Positions 23,299 to 31,192 of a stretch of 31,192 nt of DNA are shown one piece after another. This stretch comes from JAAZBV01 sp964460435 (GTDB lineage Bacteria > Desulfobacterota > DSM-4660 > Desulfatiglandales > HGW-15): NCBI GenBank assembly GCA_964460435.1, contig CAYWRH010000033.1, positions 1 to 31,192 on the forward strand. The letters run 5' to 3'. Each line of letters opens with the position of its first letter. Position 1 is the first letter of the stretch. The notes beneath the pieces were generated by a model. It was not told where the DNA came from, did no database searches, and saw only the letters and a list, made by a program, of their open reading frames with translations. The position numbers and the translations under genes are program-made.

Positions 23299-25524
23299 AT
23301 GGTTGAAACAAAAATCACCATTCCCATAACCGGCATGTCCTGCGTAAACTGCGCCATGAATATCGAAAGGGTACTCAAAAAAAGGGTACAGGGGGTTACA
23401 GGGGTATCTGTAAATTTTGCAACAGAGCGGGCAGAGGTCACCTTTGATCAGTCAGTAACAGATATTCAAACCATTGCTGCTGCAATAGAAAATGCGGGAT
23501 ACGGGGCCATAATAGCTGCTGACGATATGGAGGATAAGGAGACCTCTGCCAGGGAAGAGGAGGCCCGAAACCAGAAGCGTAAGTTTATAGCAGGAATCAT
23601 CTTTACCCTACCTCTTTTTTGTATCAGCATGTCAAGGGACCTTGGGCTTACAGGTGCATGGAGCCATGAAGCATGGGTAAATTGGCTCTTTTTGATCCTT
23701 GCCACCCCCGTACAGTTTTATACCGGTCTTGATTATTATACAGGCGGGTGGAAAGGCTTAAGGAACAAAAGCGCAAATATGGATCTGCTTGTGGCCCTCG
23801 GGTCGTCCGTGGCCTATTTTTATTCCGCTATCCTCCTGATATTCCCTTCCACCGGGCATCATGTATATTTTGAGACATCAGCAGTCATAATTACCCTTAT
23901 CAGGCTGGGCAAGATGCTTGAGGCTAGGACCAGGGGCAAAACCGGCGGGGCAATAAAAAAACTCCTTCTGCTCAGGCCAAAGAGGGCCTCCATCCTTAAG
24001 GATGGCGTGGAAACAGAGGTCGCCATCTCTAGCATCCATAAAGGCGACATGATAGTTGTTCATCCGGGGGAAAAAATCCCTGTTGATGGGATTGTAACAG
24101 AAGGGGCATCAGCGGTTGATGAATCCATGCTGACAGGCGAACCCCTGCCAGTGGATAAGAAGCCTGGGGACAGGGTGACAGGCGGTACAATCAATCAGGA
24201 TGGGAGGCTGATATTCAGGGCGACAGCTGTCGGAAAGGAGACTGTGCTTTCAAGGGTAGTAAAAATGGTACAGGATGCACAGGGAAGCCGCGCGCCCATA
24301 CAGGCAATAACAGACAGGTTGGCAGCTCTCTTTGTGCCTGCCCTTATCATACTTGCCATCATAATCTTCATACTCTGGTATGCAATATATGGGGATTTTG
24401 TCCATGCCATGATAAGAATGGTGGCGGTGCTTGTAATTGCATGCCCATGTGCGCTTGGTCTTGCTACCCCAACTGCCATTGTGGCCGGCACAGGAAAGGG
24501 TGCGGAAAAGGGTATCCTCTTCAGAAACAGCGTGGCCATTGAGACTGTTTCACAGCTTGATACCCTCGTGCTGGACAAGACAGGCACGATTACAGCGGGT
24601 AAGCCCTCTGTTACCGCTGTGATATCTTTTGATCATGCTCTGACAGGGGATGATATCCTTAAACTTGCGGCCTCTGTTGAGCAGGGTTCAGAGCACCCTC
24701 TTGGCAGGGCAATTGTAGGAGAGGCAAAAGGCAGGGGATTAAGCCTCTCTTCATTAACCGGTTTCAGGGGACACGGTGGCTCTGGTGTTGAGGGAGAGGT
24801 GGATGGGATAAAGGTGTATGCCGGAAAACTGGAATGGATTAAGGCTCTTTGTATCAATACGGAACAGGAGGCAGCCCGTGCTGCAGCCCTTCAGGAGGAG
24901 GGTAACACTGTTGTGGTTCTTGCAACGAACAGGGTAATGGGGCTTATTGCCCTGTCTGACATAATAAAACCTGAATCAGCAGAGGCCGTAACCGAGTTGA
25001 AACAGATGGGGCTAAAGGTAATAATGGTCACTGGCGACAATAAAAATACCGCAGCATCAATTGCAAAGGTGGCAGGCATTGATGAGGTTGTCTCCGGGGT
25101 AATGGCTGATGAGAAGGCAAAAAAGATAATGGAGCTTAGGGGTAAGGGGCTTAAGGTGGGCATGGTTGGCGACGGTATCAATGATGCGCCAGCGCTTGCA
25201 CAGGCGGATGTGGGGATTGCAATAGGCACAGGGACAGATATTGCCATAGAATCAGGGGATATCATACTTTCAGGCGGTGACCTGAGGGGGGTTCCATCTG
25301 CTATCAAACTCAGCAGACAGACAATGGGTGTAATAAGGCAAAATCTCTTCTGGGCCTTCTTTTATAATATGGCGCTCATACCTGTTGCTGCAGGCGCCCT
25401 GCACCCGTTTGAATTTTTCCCCATCTTTCTGAGGGAACTCCACCCCATACTGGCTGCCCTTGCAATGGCCATGAGCAGCATAACTGTTGTTTCAAACAGC
25501 CTGAGGTTGTACAGGTCAAAATAA
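23299..25524 (+). CDS. copA: Copper-exporting P1B-type ATPase CopA
   Basis: A 741-residue heavy-metal P-type ATPase. One N-terminal HMA domain has GMSCVNC (C15, C18). About eight membrane segments include the transport motif ACPCALGLATPTA (C382, C384). The phosphorylated aspartate is D426 in DKTGT; the actuator domain has TGEPLPVDK; the nucleotide domain has SEHPLGRAI; the hinge is GDGINDAPALAQADVG (from 624). CPC with this HMA form is typical of Cu+ export. There is no copper regulator or chaperone next to it. The Smr gene overlaps its stop by one base. Confidence 0.94.
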   Translation: MVETKITIPITGMSCVNCAMNIERVLKKRVQGVTGVSVNFATERAEVTFDQSVTDIQTIAAAIENAGYGAIIAADDMEDKETSAREEEARNQKRKFIAGIIFTLPLFCISMSRDLGLTGAWSHEAWVNWLFLILATPVQFYTGLDYYTGGWKGLRNKSANMDLLVALGSSVAYFYSAILLIFPSTGHHVYFETSAVIITLIRLGKMLEARTRGKTGGAIKKLLLLRPKRASILKDGVETEVAISSIHKGDMIVVHPGEKIPVDGIVTEGASAVDESMLTGEPLPVDKKPGDRVTGGTINQDGRLIFRATAVGKETVLSRVVKMVQDAQGSRAPIQAITDRLAALFVPALIILAIIIFILWYAIYGDFVHAMIRMVAVLVIACPCALGLATPTAIVAGTGKGAEKGILFRNSVAIETVSQLDTLVLDKTGTITAGKPSVTAVISFDHALTGDDILKLAASVEQGSEHPLGRAIVGEAKGRGLSLSSLTGFRGHGGSGVEGEVDGIKVYAGKLEWIKALCINTEQEAARAAALQEEGNTVVVLATNRVMGLIALSDIIKPESAEAVTELKQMGLKVIMVTGDNKNTAASIAKVAGIDEVVSGVMADEKAKKIMELRGKGLKVGMVGDGINDAPALAQADVGIAIGTGTDIAIESGDIILSGGDLRGVPSAIKLSRQTMGVIRQNLFWAFFYNMALIPVAAGALHPFEFFPIFLRELHPILAALAMAMSSITVVSNSLRLYRSK

Positions 25525-25817
25525 TGGATAACGATATCATTGAAAGTGATGATATAATCGAACTCCCCATAGACGGCGTAATAGACCTCCACACCTTTTC
25601 ACCAAAGGATGCGGCTGATGTGGTGGAAGAATATATAAATGCATGTGCAGAAAAAGGGATATATGAGGTGCGCATAATCCATGGCAAGGGAAAGGGCGTA
25701 TTAAGAGGGATAGTCCATTTAACGCTGGAGAAACACCCCCTTGTATCTGGGTTTACCCTTGACCCGGGAGACTCGGGCTGGGGCGCAACAGTTGTTTATC
25801 TTAAAAAGAATAAATAG
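25524..25817 (+). CDS. Smr-domain protein
   Basis: A 97-residue stand-alone Smr domain like that at the C-terminus of MutS2. The two hallmark motifs are present: VIDLHTFSPKDA and VRIIHGKGKGVLRG. Smr domains nick or bind branched DNA or RNA. The ATG lies in TAATG with the copA stop, so the two are translationally coupled, although no functional tie to copper is known. Nothing is recognised between its end and the phosphatase gene. Confidence 0.9.
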   Translation: MDNDIIESDDIIELPIDGVIDLHTFSPKDAADVVEEYINACAEKGIYEVRIIHGKGKGVLRGIVHLTLEKHPLVSGFTLDPGDSGWGATVVYLKKNK

Positions 25818-25929
25818 GATAAAACCTCTGAGATTCAGCAGTGTCACCCTCTGTCCCCTATCCTAAATACAATATAATATATTTCCACCATGAGGAAACG
25901 GAGATCACACAGATATTGCCTGGGGAGGG

Positions 25930-26721
25930 TTAAATAAGTTTACACACCAGTATGCTGATATTGTCAAAACCACCCGCATCAAGCGCTTTATTTAAGAGGT
26001 CTACTGCAATGCCATTCACAGAGGAGGCGCTTGTTATAATATTTGAGATCTCATTATCAGGCACCATGTCGTTTAAACCATCACTGCAGAGAATATAAAT
26101 ATCGCCCGGGTTACCCTTTTCCCATCCGATTTCAGGGATAACCCCCTCTCTTGGGCCGATCGCCCGCGTCACAATATTCTTTGTAGGCTCCTCACCAATA
26201 GAGCCATGATTAACCCACTCAATGTATGCAGAGTGATCTACAGTAAGAGGTGTAAGGATATTGTCCCGGAAGCGGTAAAGCCTGCTGTCTCCCACATGAA
26301 ACCATGTTACATAATGATCTAATGAAAATATGAGGCCAACAAGGGTTGCCCCCATAAACCTCTCTATTCCCTCCTCTATATTCTTTTTATAAACCATAGA
26401 GTTGGATTTTCTGATACCCCTCTCAATAAGGGCAAAAAGCCCGTTCACCTCAGCAGGCACACCCTCAACAGCAGTAATATCTTTGAGCTCGCTCGCTATC
26501 TTTTCAGGCTGAAAAAATTCTTTAAGTATGCTTATGATAGTGCGGCTTGCCTCTTTTCCCCTGTCATGCCCCCCCATGCCATCCGCAATCAGGGCAAAGC
26601 GGCCCTTCTCATCAATATATATAGTATCCTGATTTTCATCCCTGTACAGGCCTGTGTCTGAAACACCTGCTGCATCAAGGTGCTCACTGTCTACCTTAAT
26701 ATGTACCCTTAAATCATCCAT
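25930..26721 (-). CDS. PP2C-family Ser/Thr protein phosphatase
   Basis: A 263-residue PPM/PP2C phosphatase. Motifs are R27 and N30-x-D32 in GLYRDENQDTIYI, D47 in ALIADGMGGHDRGKEAS, WFHVGDSRLYRF, ILCSDGLNDMV and the closing GGFDNISILV. These supply the metal-binding aspartates of the family. Bacterial members (Stp type) reverse phosphorylation by Hanks kinases. It is divergent from the kinase gene at 26839, across a gap of 117 nt that should hold both promoters, so the two likely act as a pair. No membrane segment is seen. Confidence 0.93.
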   Translation of the reverse strand: MDDLRVHIKVDSEHLDAAGVSDTGLYRDENQDTIYIDEKGRFALIADGMGGHDRGKEASRTIISILKEFFQPEKIASELKDITAVEGVPAEVNGLFALIERGIRKSNSMVYKKNIEEGIERFMGATLVGLIFSLDHYVTWFHVGDSRLYRFRDNILTPLTVDHSAYIEWVNHGSIGEEPTKNIVTRAIGPREGVIPEIGWEKGNPGDIYILCSDGLNDMVPDNEISNIITSASSVNGIAVDLLNKALDAGGFDNISILVCKLI

Positions 26722-26838
26722 TCTTTATGCACATATAAATAAATATTGAACTTATCTATATCCCTTATATATTGTTAAAATCTTTTGTGTGAGGATATTT
26801 TAAACCTTAAGGGGCTGTCAAGACGGAAAGTAAAACAG

Positions 26839-27645
26839 ATGACCAGTGTAAAGATAGGCAGATATGAACTTATTGGGTCTATTGGAAGAGGCGGCTTTGG
26901 CCATGTATACAAGGCAAAAAACCTGGATGGCAATCTTTATGCCCTTAAGATAGTGAACCCTGATCTCATCAAAAACCCTGCAATTATAAACCTTTTCCTG
27001 AATGAGGCAAAAATTCTCTCAAGGCTTGACCATAAAAATATCTGCCGTTTTGTAGAGTATTTTGTTCACGGCCCTGAATATGTAATTGTAATGGAATATA
27101 TAGATGGCGTTGACCTTAAGGAGCTGATGCAGACACAACCAGGCAGCCTGATCCCCTTTGAAAAGGCAAAGGTTATTGCATGTGATTGCCTTGGTGCACT
27201 TCAGTATGCCTTTGACATGGGGATACTGCACAGGGATATAAAACCCTCAAACATAATGATTGAAAACAGGGGCAGGAGCGTGCTGATGGATTTCGGTACT
27301 GCGGTTGAATTTACCGACAGGATACAGATCGATACAGGCAGAAACATCTCGGCATCATATTGTGCGCCTGAAAGATTTAAAAGGCCGGATAAATATGATG
27401 TCCGCTCAGAGATATATTCACTGGGGATGCTGTTTTATGAACTCTTTACAGGAAGGCTCCCCTTTAGTACAGAGAGCATCCCGGACATAACATCATGGCA
27501 TCTTAACGAGAAAGCCCTTCCTGCTGATGCCTGTAATCCTTATCTCTCAAAAGAGATATCATGGGCAATAAATATCGCCCTTGAAAAAAACCCGGAAGAG
27601 CGCTTTAACGATTTTATGGAATTCAAAAAGGCGCTGGGGTTTTGA
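26839..27645 (+). CDS. Hanks-type Ser/Thr protein kinase
   Basis: A 268-residue kinase consisting of little more than the catalytic domain. Visible elements are the glycine loop IGRGGFGHVYKA, the ATP-binding K37 in YALKIV, the catalytic loop LHRDIKPSNIM (D133), the DFG motif (D151) and ASYCAPER of the activation segment. There is no membrane segment or PASTA or other sensor domain, unlike the PknB form. I start at the ATG just before TSVKIGRYELIG; an upstream in-frame GTG at 26785 would add 18 residues of no clear value. It ends 16 nt from the end of the convergent CBASS operon. Confidence 0.93.
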   Translation: MTSVKIGRYELIGSIGRGGFGHVYKAKNLDGNLYALKIVNPDLIKNPAIINLFLNEAKILSRLDHKNICRFVEYFVHGPEYVIVMEYIDGVDLKELMQTQPGSLIPFEKAKVIACDCLGALQYAFDMGILHRDIKPSNIMIENRGRSVLMDFGTAVEFTDRIQIDTGRNISASYCAPERFKRPDKYDVRSEIYSLGMLFYELFTGRLPFSTESIPDITSWHLNEKALPADACNPYLSKEISWAINIALEKNPEERFNDFMEFKKALGF

Positions 27646-27661
27646 AAACAAAAGCGGAGGG

Positions 27662-28387
27662 TTACTTCTTATTAAGCTTTTTTCTAAGACTATTAGGAAA
27701 ATAATCCAACTTGAGACAATCTGGATTCTTGCTAAACACACTGTTCATAATATCCATGGAATCATTTAAAAACCGATCTTTTGTCTGGTTTTTCATTAAA
27801 TCAATGAGGATGGGGCCATGACATTTTCGTAAAATTTCCCCAGACCCGCATGGGCATGGAAGATGTCCCCGATATGAATCATCAGCCATTATTTTGAGCA
27901 AGGCTAATATAACTCGAACATCATCTGTATTAAACAATTCAGAATAAAATTCCCGAAGCCCTTGGCCTCCATGCGAAAGATCACCAAATGGCAACTTTCC
28001 ATATTTTTCAAGGTAAGAGTAACTATATAAATAATTCATTACCAGTGTTTTAACAAATGTTAACAAGCTGGGATCAGCATTAAAGCGTCTTTCCACCTCA
28101 ACAGGTGCTGTAAGGCATAGGTTCCTATTTTGATATTGATGAAAATCAGGAGGTATTCGACCTCCCGTCTCCTGAACATCAGGAGGCGACTCTGGATAAT
28201 TTTCAGGCAAAGAAATGCGTATGGAATACTCATCTTCTATTGTCACTTCATTATATGTTGCCGTGAAGTGAAAAAGACCTCTGATCACCCATTCGCCAGG
28301 GGAGTCTTCGCATAACTTTAATCCTGAAAATTGTTTTTGCAGCTCTTCAAATTGCTGCTTTATCGACTCTTCCTTTCCCTTATTCAT
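27662..28387 (-). CDS. E2-like CBASS protein with C-terminal SEC-C zinc motif
   Basis: A 241-residue protein. The N-terminal half is an E2 ubiquitin-conjugating fold: RGLFHFTATY, SIRISLPENYPESPPDV, H83, then QYQNRNLCLTAP with C91 as the likely catalytic cysteine. The C-terminal part holds LPCPCGSGEILRKCHG, a SEC-C zinc motif (C168, C170, C179, H180). E2-only proteins mark type II-short CBASS, where they modify the nucleotide cyclase and prime it. No E1 or JAB protease gene is present. I use the ATG at 28387, which overlaps the cyclase stop by four bases (ATGA); the ATG at 28402 has no ribosome site. The SEC-C tail makes it longer than the minimal E2 of such systems. Confidence 0.85.
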   Translation of the reverse strand: MNKGKEESIKQQFEELQKQFSGLKLCEDSPGEWVIRGLFHFTATYNEVTIEDEYSIRISLPENYPESPPDVQETGGRIPPDFHQYQNRNLCLTAPVEVERRFNADPSLLTFVKTLVMNYLYSYSYLEKYGKLPFGDLSHGGQGLREFYSELFNTDDVRVILALLKIMADDSYRGHLPCPCGSGEILRKCHGPILIDLMKNQTKDRFLNDSMDIMNSVFSKNPDCLKLDYFPNSLRKKLNKK

Positions 28388-29571
28388 TCTTTGCTTCCCC
28401 ATGGCTTGCTTGGGTTGGTGATATGAATTGCCGGGCCAGCAGATGCAGCAGCGATAGTTGATGGTTTCAACTCAGCGGGCATCTTTGCTGCTGCAATGTT
28501 TACGAGGCGATCCCCGAACCGGGGTTTGAGTTTATCCAGCATGTCTTCAAAATACCTGCACTGATAAGCTTCTTCCAGGTCTGTCTGAACCTGTTTAATC
28601 CATTTCCTGAATTTCATTTCCCTTTCGGGATGCTCCCTCCATTTATCAGCAAAGTTCTCTTCAGGATTTACCGGATTTGGAACCCATGAAACACCGCCTT
28701 TATTTAGAATATATTCTTCCATCCCATTAACTATGGAGAGCATTGCATCATACAGGTCCACTTCATTATTATAAGCATGGGCTGCAAGGGTTGTGATGAT
28801 CATGGAAACAGGTTTGTCATCTTTATCATTCTTAAAAACGATATCACGGTGCCGTTTAAGTAACTGAATTGAACGCTGAAGTGTTGTCTTCACCTTATAT
28901 TCGGGCACATCTTCAGCCTTAGCACTTATTTCCTTTGCAACAACCATTCTTCTTTCTTCAAATCGAATCTTCATTCGTTCTTTGAACCATGCTGCAAAAC
29001 CCTTTGGATTACTCTTTAACCAGTCCTCACTGATTGTGTTGTAATTGGGTAGAGTGTTATCAGTTATTGCAATAGCCAGGTTTGTAATAGTAGATGGGAC
29101 ACCAAGAGAATTTAACACCCTTCTGTTTATTTCATTTTCAGGAATGGAGGGGAGGATATCCATATGAAAGCTAGCTTCATCGGAATATTCAAGTGTCCAG
29201 CATCTTCTCCCCTCTTTTGCAGGAGAGCTCATATTGTTGGCAACTGCATAGCTCTTTATCTCGACTCCAACCATATCCTTCAACTGTTTTTGAGTGCCTC
29301 GGCTTTTTGAAAGAGCAAGCTGACAGACAATGTCTATGTCATAAGCATCTCTGTCTGTGGCCGGTTTAATGACCGTGCCAAACAGAAATGAGCCCTGCGG
29401 ATAAATAACAGGATTAAACTCCGCTACGATAGACCCTTCTCTCTCAAGCCATTTACCGACCGATTGGTATCTAGCCTCTGCCTTTTCAAAATATGATTCC
29501 GGGATATCAAGTGCCTGAGCGAGATATTCCAGTACCTGGCTGAATTCTATTTTTCTTTTATCGTAAGTCAT
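28384..29571 (-). CDS. CBASS CD-NTase (cyclic oligonucleotide synthase)
   Basis: A 395-residue cGAS/DncV-like nucleotidyltransferase. The active site is plain: G60-S61 in YPQGSFLFGT, D78 and D80 in AYDIDIVCQL, and the third aspartate D138 in SFHMDILPSIP. On phage infection such enzymes make a cyclic di- or trinucleotide that turns on the effector. The start at 29571 is preceded by AGGAGGG at normal distance and 16 nt after the phospholipase stop; the ATG at 29610 would overlap that gene. The C-terminus reads HITNPSKPWGSKE. The clade and the signal nucleotide cannot be read safely by eye. Confidence 0.92.
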   Translation of the reverse strand: MTYDKRKIEFSQVLEYLAQALDIPESYFEKAEARYQSVGKWLEREGSIVAEFNPVIYPQGSFLFGTVIKPATDRDAYDIDIVCQLALSKSRGTQKQLKDMVGVEIKSYAVANNMSSPAKEGRRCWTLEYSDEASFHMDILPSIPENEINRRVLNSLGVPSTITNLAIAITDNTLPNYNTISEDWLKSNPKGFAAWFKERMKIRFEERRMVVAKEISAKAEDVPEYKVKTTLQRSIQLLKRHRDIVFKNDKDDKPVSMIITTLAAHAYNNEVDLYDAMLSIVNGMEEYILNKGGVSWVPNPVNPEENFADKWREHPEREMKFRKWIKQVQTDLEEAYQCRYFEDMLDKLKPRFGDRLVNIAAAKMPAELKPSTIAAASAGPAIHITNPSKPWGSKE

Positions 29572-29587
29572 TTTTACTACCCTCCTT

Positions 29588-30526
29588 TTAAACCTTATGA
29601 CAAGGTTCAAATTTTTCTGAAATGTGGTTCATAAATTTTTCTTTAAAAGATGGTGACAGGTGCCTGCTTTCATGAGCTGCTTTACTCAGCAGTTCCTGCT
29701 CTTTTAAACAATCAAGCTTGAACAAACCATCGGGCACCTTGGGGTCAATGCGAAGTACGTTTTCTGCACCTAATAAATGAACTGCCTGAGTGTTAGCTCC
29801 AATACTCTGTCCCCGCATAATCACATCCACAGCAGCAGATGCCCATTGTATAAGCCCACCATTATCAAGCTTTTTTGGCCGTGTCTTAATTACATCTGTA
29901 GTGCCAAGGCTGAAAACACGTACTGTATTTATTGGGACATTAAGCATGCTAACGGCTTCAGCTATGCCTACTACTGCTGGGTTGTTTGCCCATACGCCAC
30001 CGTCTACAAGCCGGATGTGATCTATCTTATTGAAAGATGGGAAATAGGTCGGGGCCGCAGATGTTGCCATAGCGACTTTCCATATCGGAACCTTGTAATC
30101 TCTTTTAAGCCTTGTATGGTGTGAGGTTTTAAAGAGATACACATCATCTTCGCCAATATTAAAAGAAGGAATGACCAATCGCTTCTTACTTGCACCCAGC
30201 GGAGTATCACCAAAACAGCCTTTTAATGCACTCTCAAGACCTTCTGAGGAGTGCTTGCTCTTCCATAACTGCTTTATAGAAGTAAGCAAACCATTCCTGA
30301 AAATAACAGGGCCTTTCTCAACATAAAACCGGAGAAGCTCTCTTGGCCTCATCCCCAAGCCCAGACCAAGGGCAATGATTCCCCCGGTGGATGTGCCGGT
30401 AATCAAGTCAAAATAATCTGTGATATCTATATTGAAGTCTTCTTCAAGATGAGCCAGCACAGCAGCAGAAAAAATACCTTTAATGCCGCCACCATCCAGA
30501 GAAAGTATCTGAAATCGATCCTGCAT
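29588..30526 (-). CDS. Patatin-like phospholipase CBASS effector (CapV type)
   Basis: A 312-residue patatin-like lipase. The oxyanion loop DGGGIKG is at 11-17, the nucleophile S46 in GTSTGG, and the catalytic aspartate D175 in LVDGGVWANNP. In CBASS, CapV-type lipases are activated by the cyclic nucleotide and destroy the inner membrane, killing the infected cell before phage release. It is the first gene of the operon, followed by the cyclase and E2 genes, the usual order. An AGGAGG site lies 5 nt before the ATG. The 276 nt upstream is AT-rich and holds no gene I can support; the promoter must lie there. Confidence 0.93.
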   Translation of the reverse strand: MQDRFQILSLDGGGIKGIFSAAVLAHLEEDFNIDITDYFDLITGTSTGGIIALGLGLGMRPRELLRFYVEKGPVIFRNGLLTSIKQLWKSKHSSEGLESALKGCFGDTPLGASKKRLVIPSFNIGEDDVYLFKTSHHTRLKRDYKVPIWKVAMATSAAPTYFPSFNKIDHIRLVDGGVWANNPAVVGIAEAVSMLNVPINTVRVFSLGTTDVIKTRPKKLDNGGLIQWASAAVDVIMRGQSIGANTQAVHLLGAENVLRIDPKVPDGLFKLDCLKEQELLSKAAHESRHLSPSFKEKFMNHISEKFEPCHKV

Positions 30527-30802
30527 GACATCCTCCTATTTACTAATTACTAAAATTATTTACCCTGTATAGAGCAAGCGCCGTGCCAAAGCTGATTAGG
30601 CAATAGTGATTTGTGAGCCGGATTATAAAATAAATATTAATAGTAATAACATATAGATAGCTATATTATGAAATTGTAATAGCTAATTAGTAAATTTTAT
30701 TCTGAAATTAAGGCGCAAGGTAATCACAAATAATATTATATCAACATAATAAATATTATGATTTATCGTAGGAGGTTGATGCCCTGAAATGAAAGAATAG
30801 TA

Positions 30803-31192
30803 TTAAGCAGGTGAACTAATTATGAATGCTTTACCGACCATATCAAATGCTGGAGCACTATTTGAATACTGTTTAAAACGATTTTGATATTGCTTTTCAT
30901 CTAAAAGAACAATGTCATCGGATTCTTTTGATCCGGGATTATCTGCTGAATCTGAACCTGTCCCAAACAGCACTCCAAACATATCTGTAAGGAGATATCT
31001 ATTATGGAGTTTTTCTCCATTTTCTTTTTCTTTCCAGACAATTATTTTAATCTGCGTTTTTTCAGGAATGTAGTTCGGTAGTCTTTTTTTACAATCAGCA
31101 ATAAAATTTTCATAGACATTTTTTTCTTTAATAGGATCTCGGTTTTTATGTTTTTCCCAATTCTCAAAAAAACGATCAATTGCTGTATGTAT
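30803..31192 (-). CDS. C-terminal part of an unrecognised protein (runs off the window)
   Basis: An open frame of 129 codons enters from the right edge and ends at TAA (30805-30803). It reads as true protein: TAIDRFFENWEKHKNRDPIK, later IKIIVWKEKENGEKLHNRYL, LTDMFGVLFGTGSD, DDIVLLDEKQYQNRFKQYS, and closing AFIISSPA. The HNRYLLTD plus GxxFGxGxD pattern faintly recalls C-terminal parts of phospholipase D-like domains, but I do not claim a family. Base composition matches the AT-rich gap before the CBASS genes, and it lies on the same strand 276 nt upstream of them. It could be a separate defence gene. Confidence 0.7.
   Translation of the reverse strand: MHTAIDRFFENWEKHKNRDPIKEKNVYENFIADCKKRLPNYIPEKTQIKIIVWKEKENGEKLHNRYLLTDMFGVLFGTGSDSADNPGSKESDDIVLLDEKQYQNRFKQYSNSAPAFDMVGKAFIISSPA

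Noticed and set aside
29572..29610. Longer N-terminus for the CD-NTase
   Set aside because: It overlaps the phospholipase gene and contains the ribosome site of the true start.
30620..30650. Promoter for the CBASS operon
   Set aside because: A TATAAT is present on the minus strand, but in such AT-rich DNA no convincing -35 box lies at the right distance.

Overview
The window looks like chromosomal DNA from a Gram-negative anaerobe, most likely a deltaproteobacterium (Desulfobacterota). The basis is lpxC/lpxK lipid A genes, an MltA lipoprotein, moderate GC, many AGGAGG-type ribosome sites, a lysine 2,3-aminomutase-like radical SAM enzyme and an NtrY-type kinase. That placement is inference; no marker gene fixes the genus.

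Region 1 (1-5253, + strand) is a defence and addiction island. It holds a CRISPR adaptation module without any effector: a free-standing reverse transcriptase, cas1 and cas2, with a PIN-type toxin-antitoxin pair between the RT and cas1. A leader-like stretch and a one-spacer CRISPR array follow cas2. A near-copy of that mini-array lies upstream of the RT. The RT has YSVD in place of the YxDD catalytic motif. A HigBA pair and a second PIN-type pair follow.

Region 2 (5482-11901, + strand) is a tight operon: a vWA lipoprotein, a polytopic membrane protein, an unrecognised protein, a tandem AAA+ ATPase and a DegT-type PLP enzyme. Two decayed ORFs end it. I do not recognise it as a named system; it may be an undescribed envelope-associated ATPase/vWA complex.

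Region 3 (12089-15981, - strand) is a translationally coupled operon: KamA-type radical SAM aminomutase, two ATP-grasp ligases and a GNAT acetyltransferase. It suggests synthesis of a small, possibly acetylated, beta-lysine-containing peptide.

Region 4 (16281-23193) is housekeeping: trm112-like, lpxK, ntrY-like kinase and lpxC on the minus strand. mltA, a CoA-type Nudix gene and tRNA-Pro(CGG) are on the plus strand. mltA appears to start at ATT.

Region 5 (23299-27645) holds a CopA-type ATPase, an Smr protein, and a divergent PP2C phosphatase / Ser-Thr kinase pair.

Region 6 (27662-30526, - strand) is a type II-short (E2-only) CBASS anti-phage operon: patatin-like phospholipase effector, CD-NTase, and an E2-like protein that also carries a SEC-C zinc motif. 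A gene of unknown function runs off the right edge.
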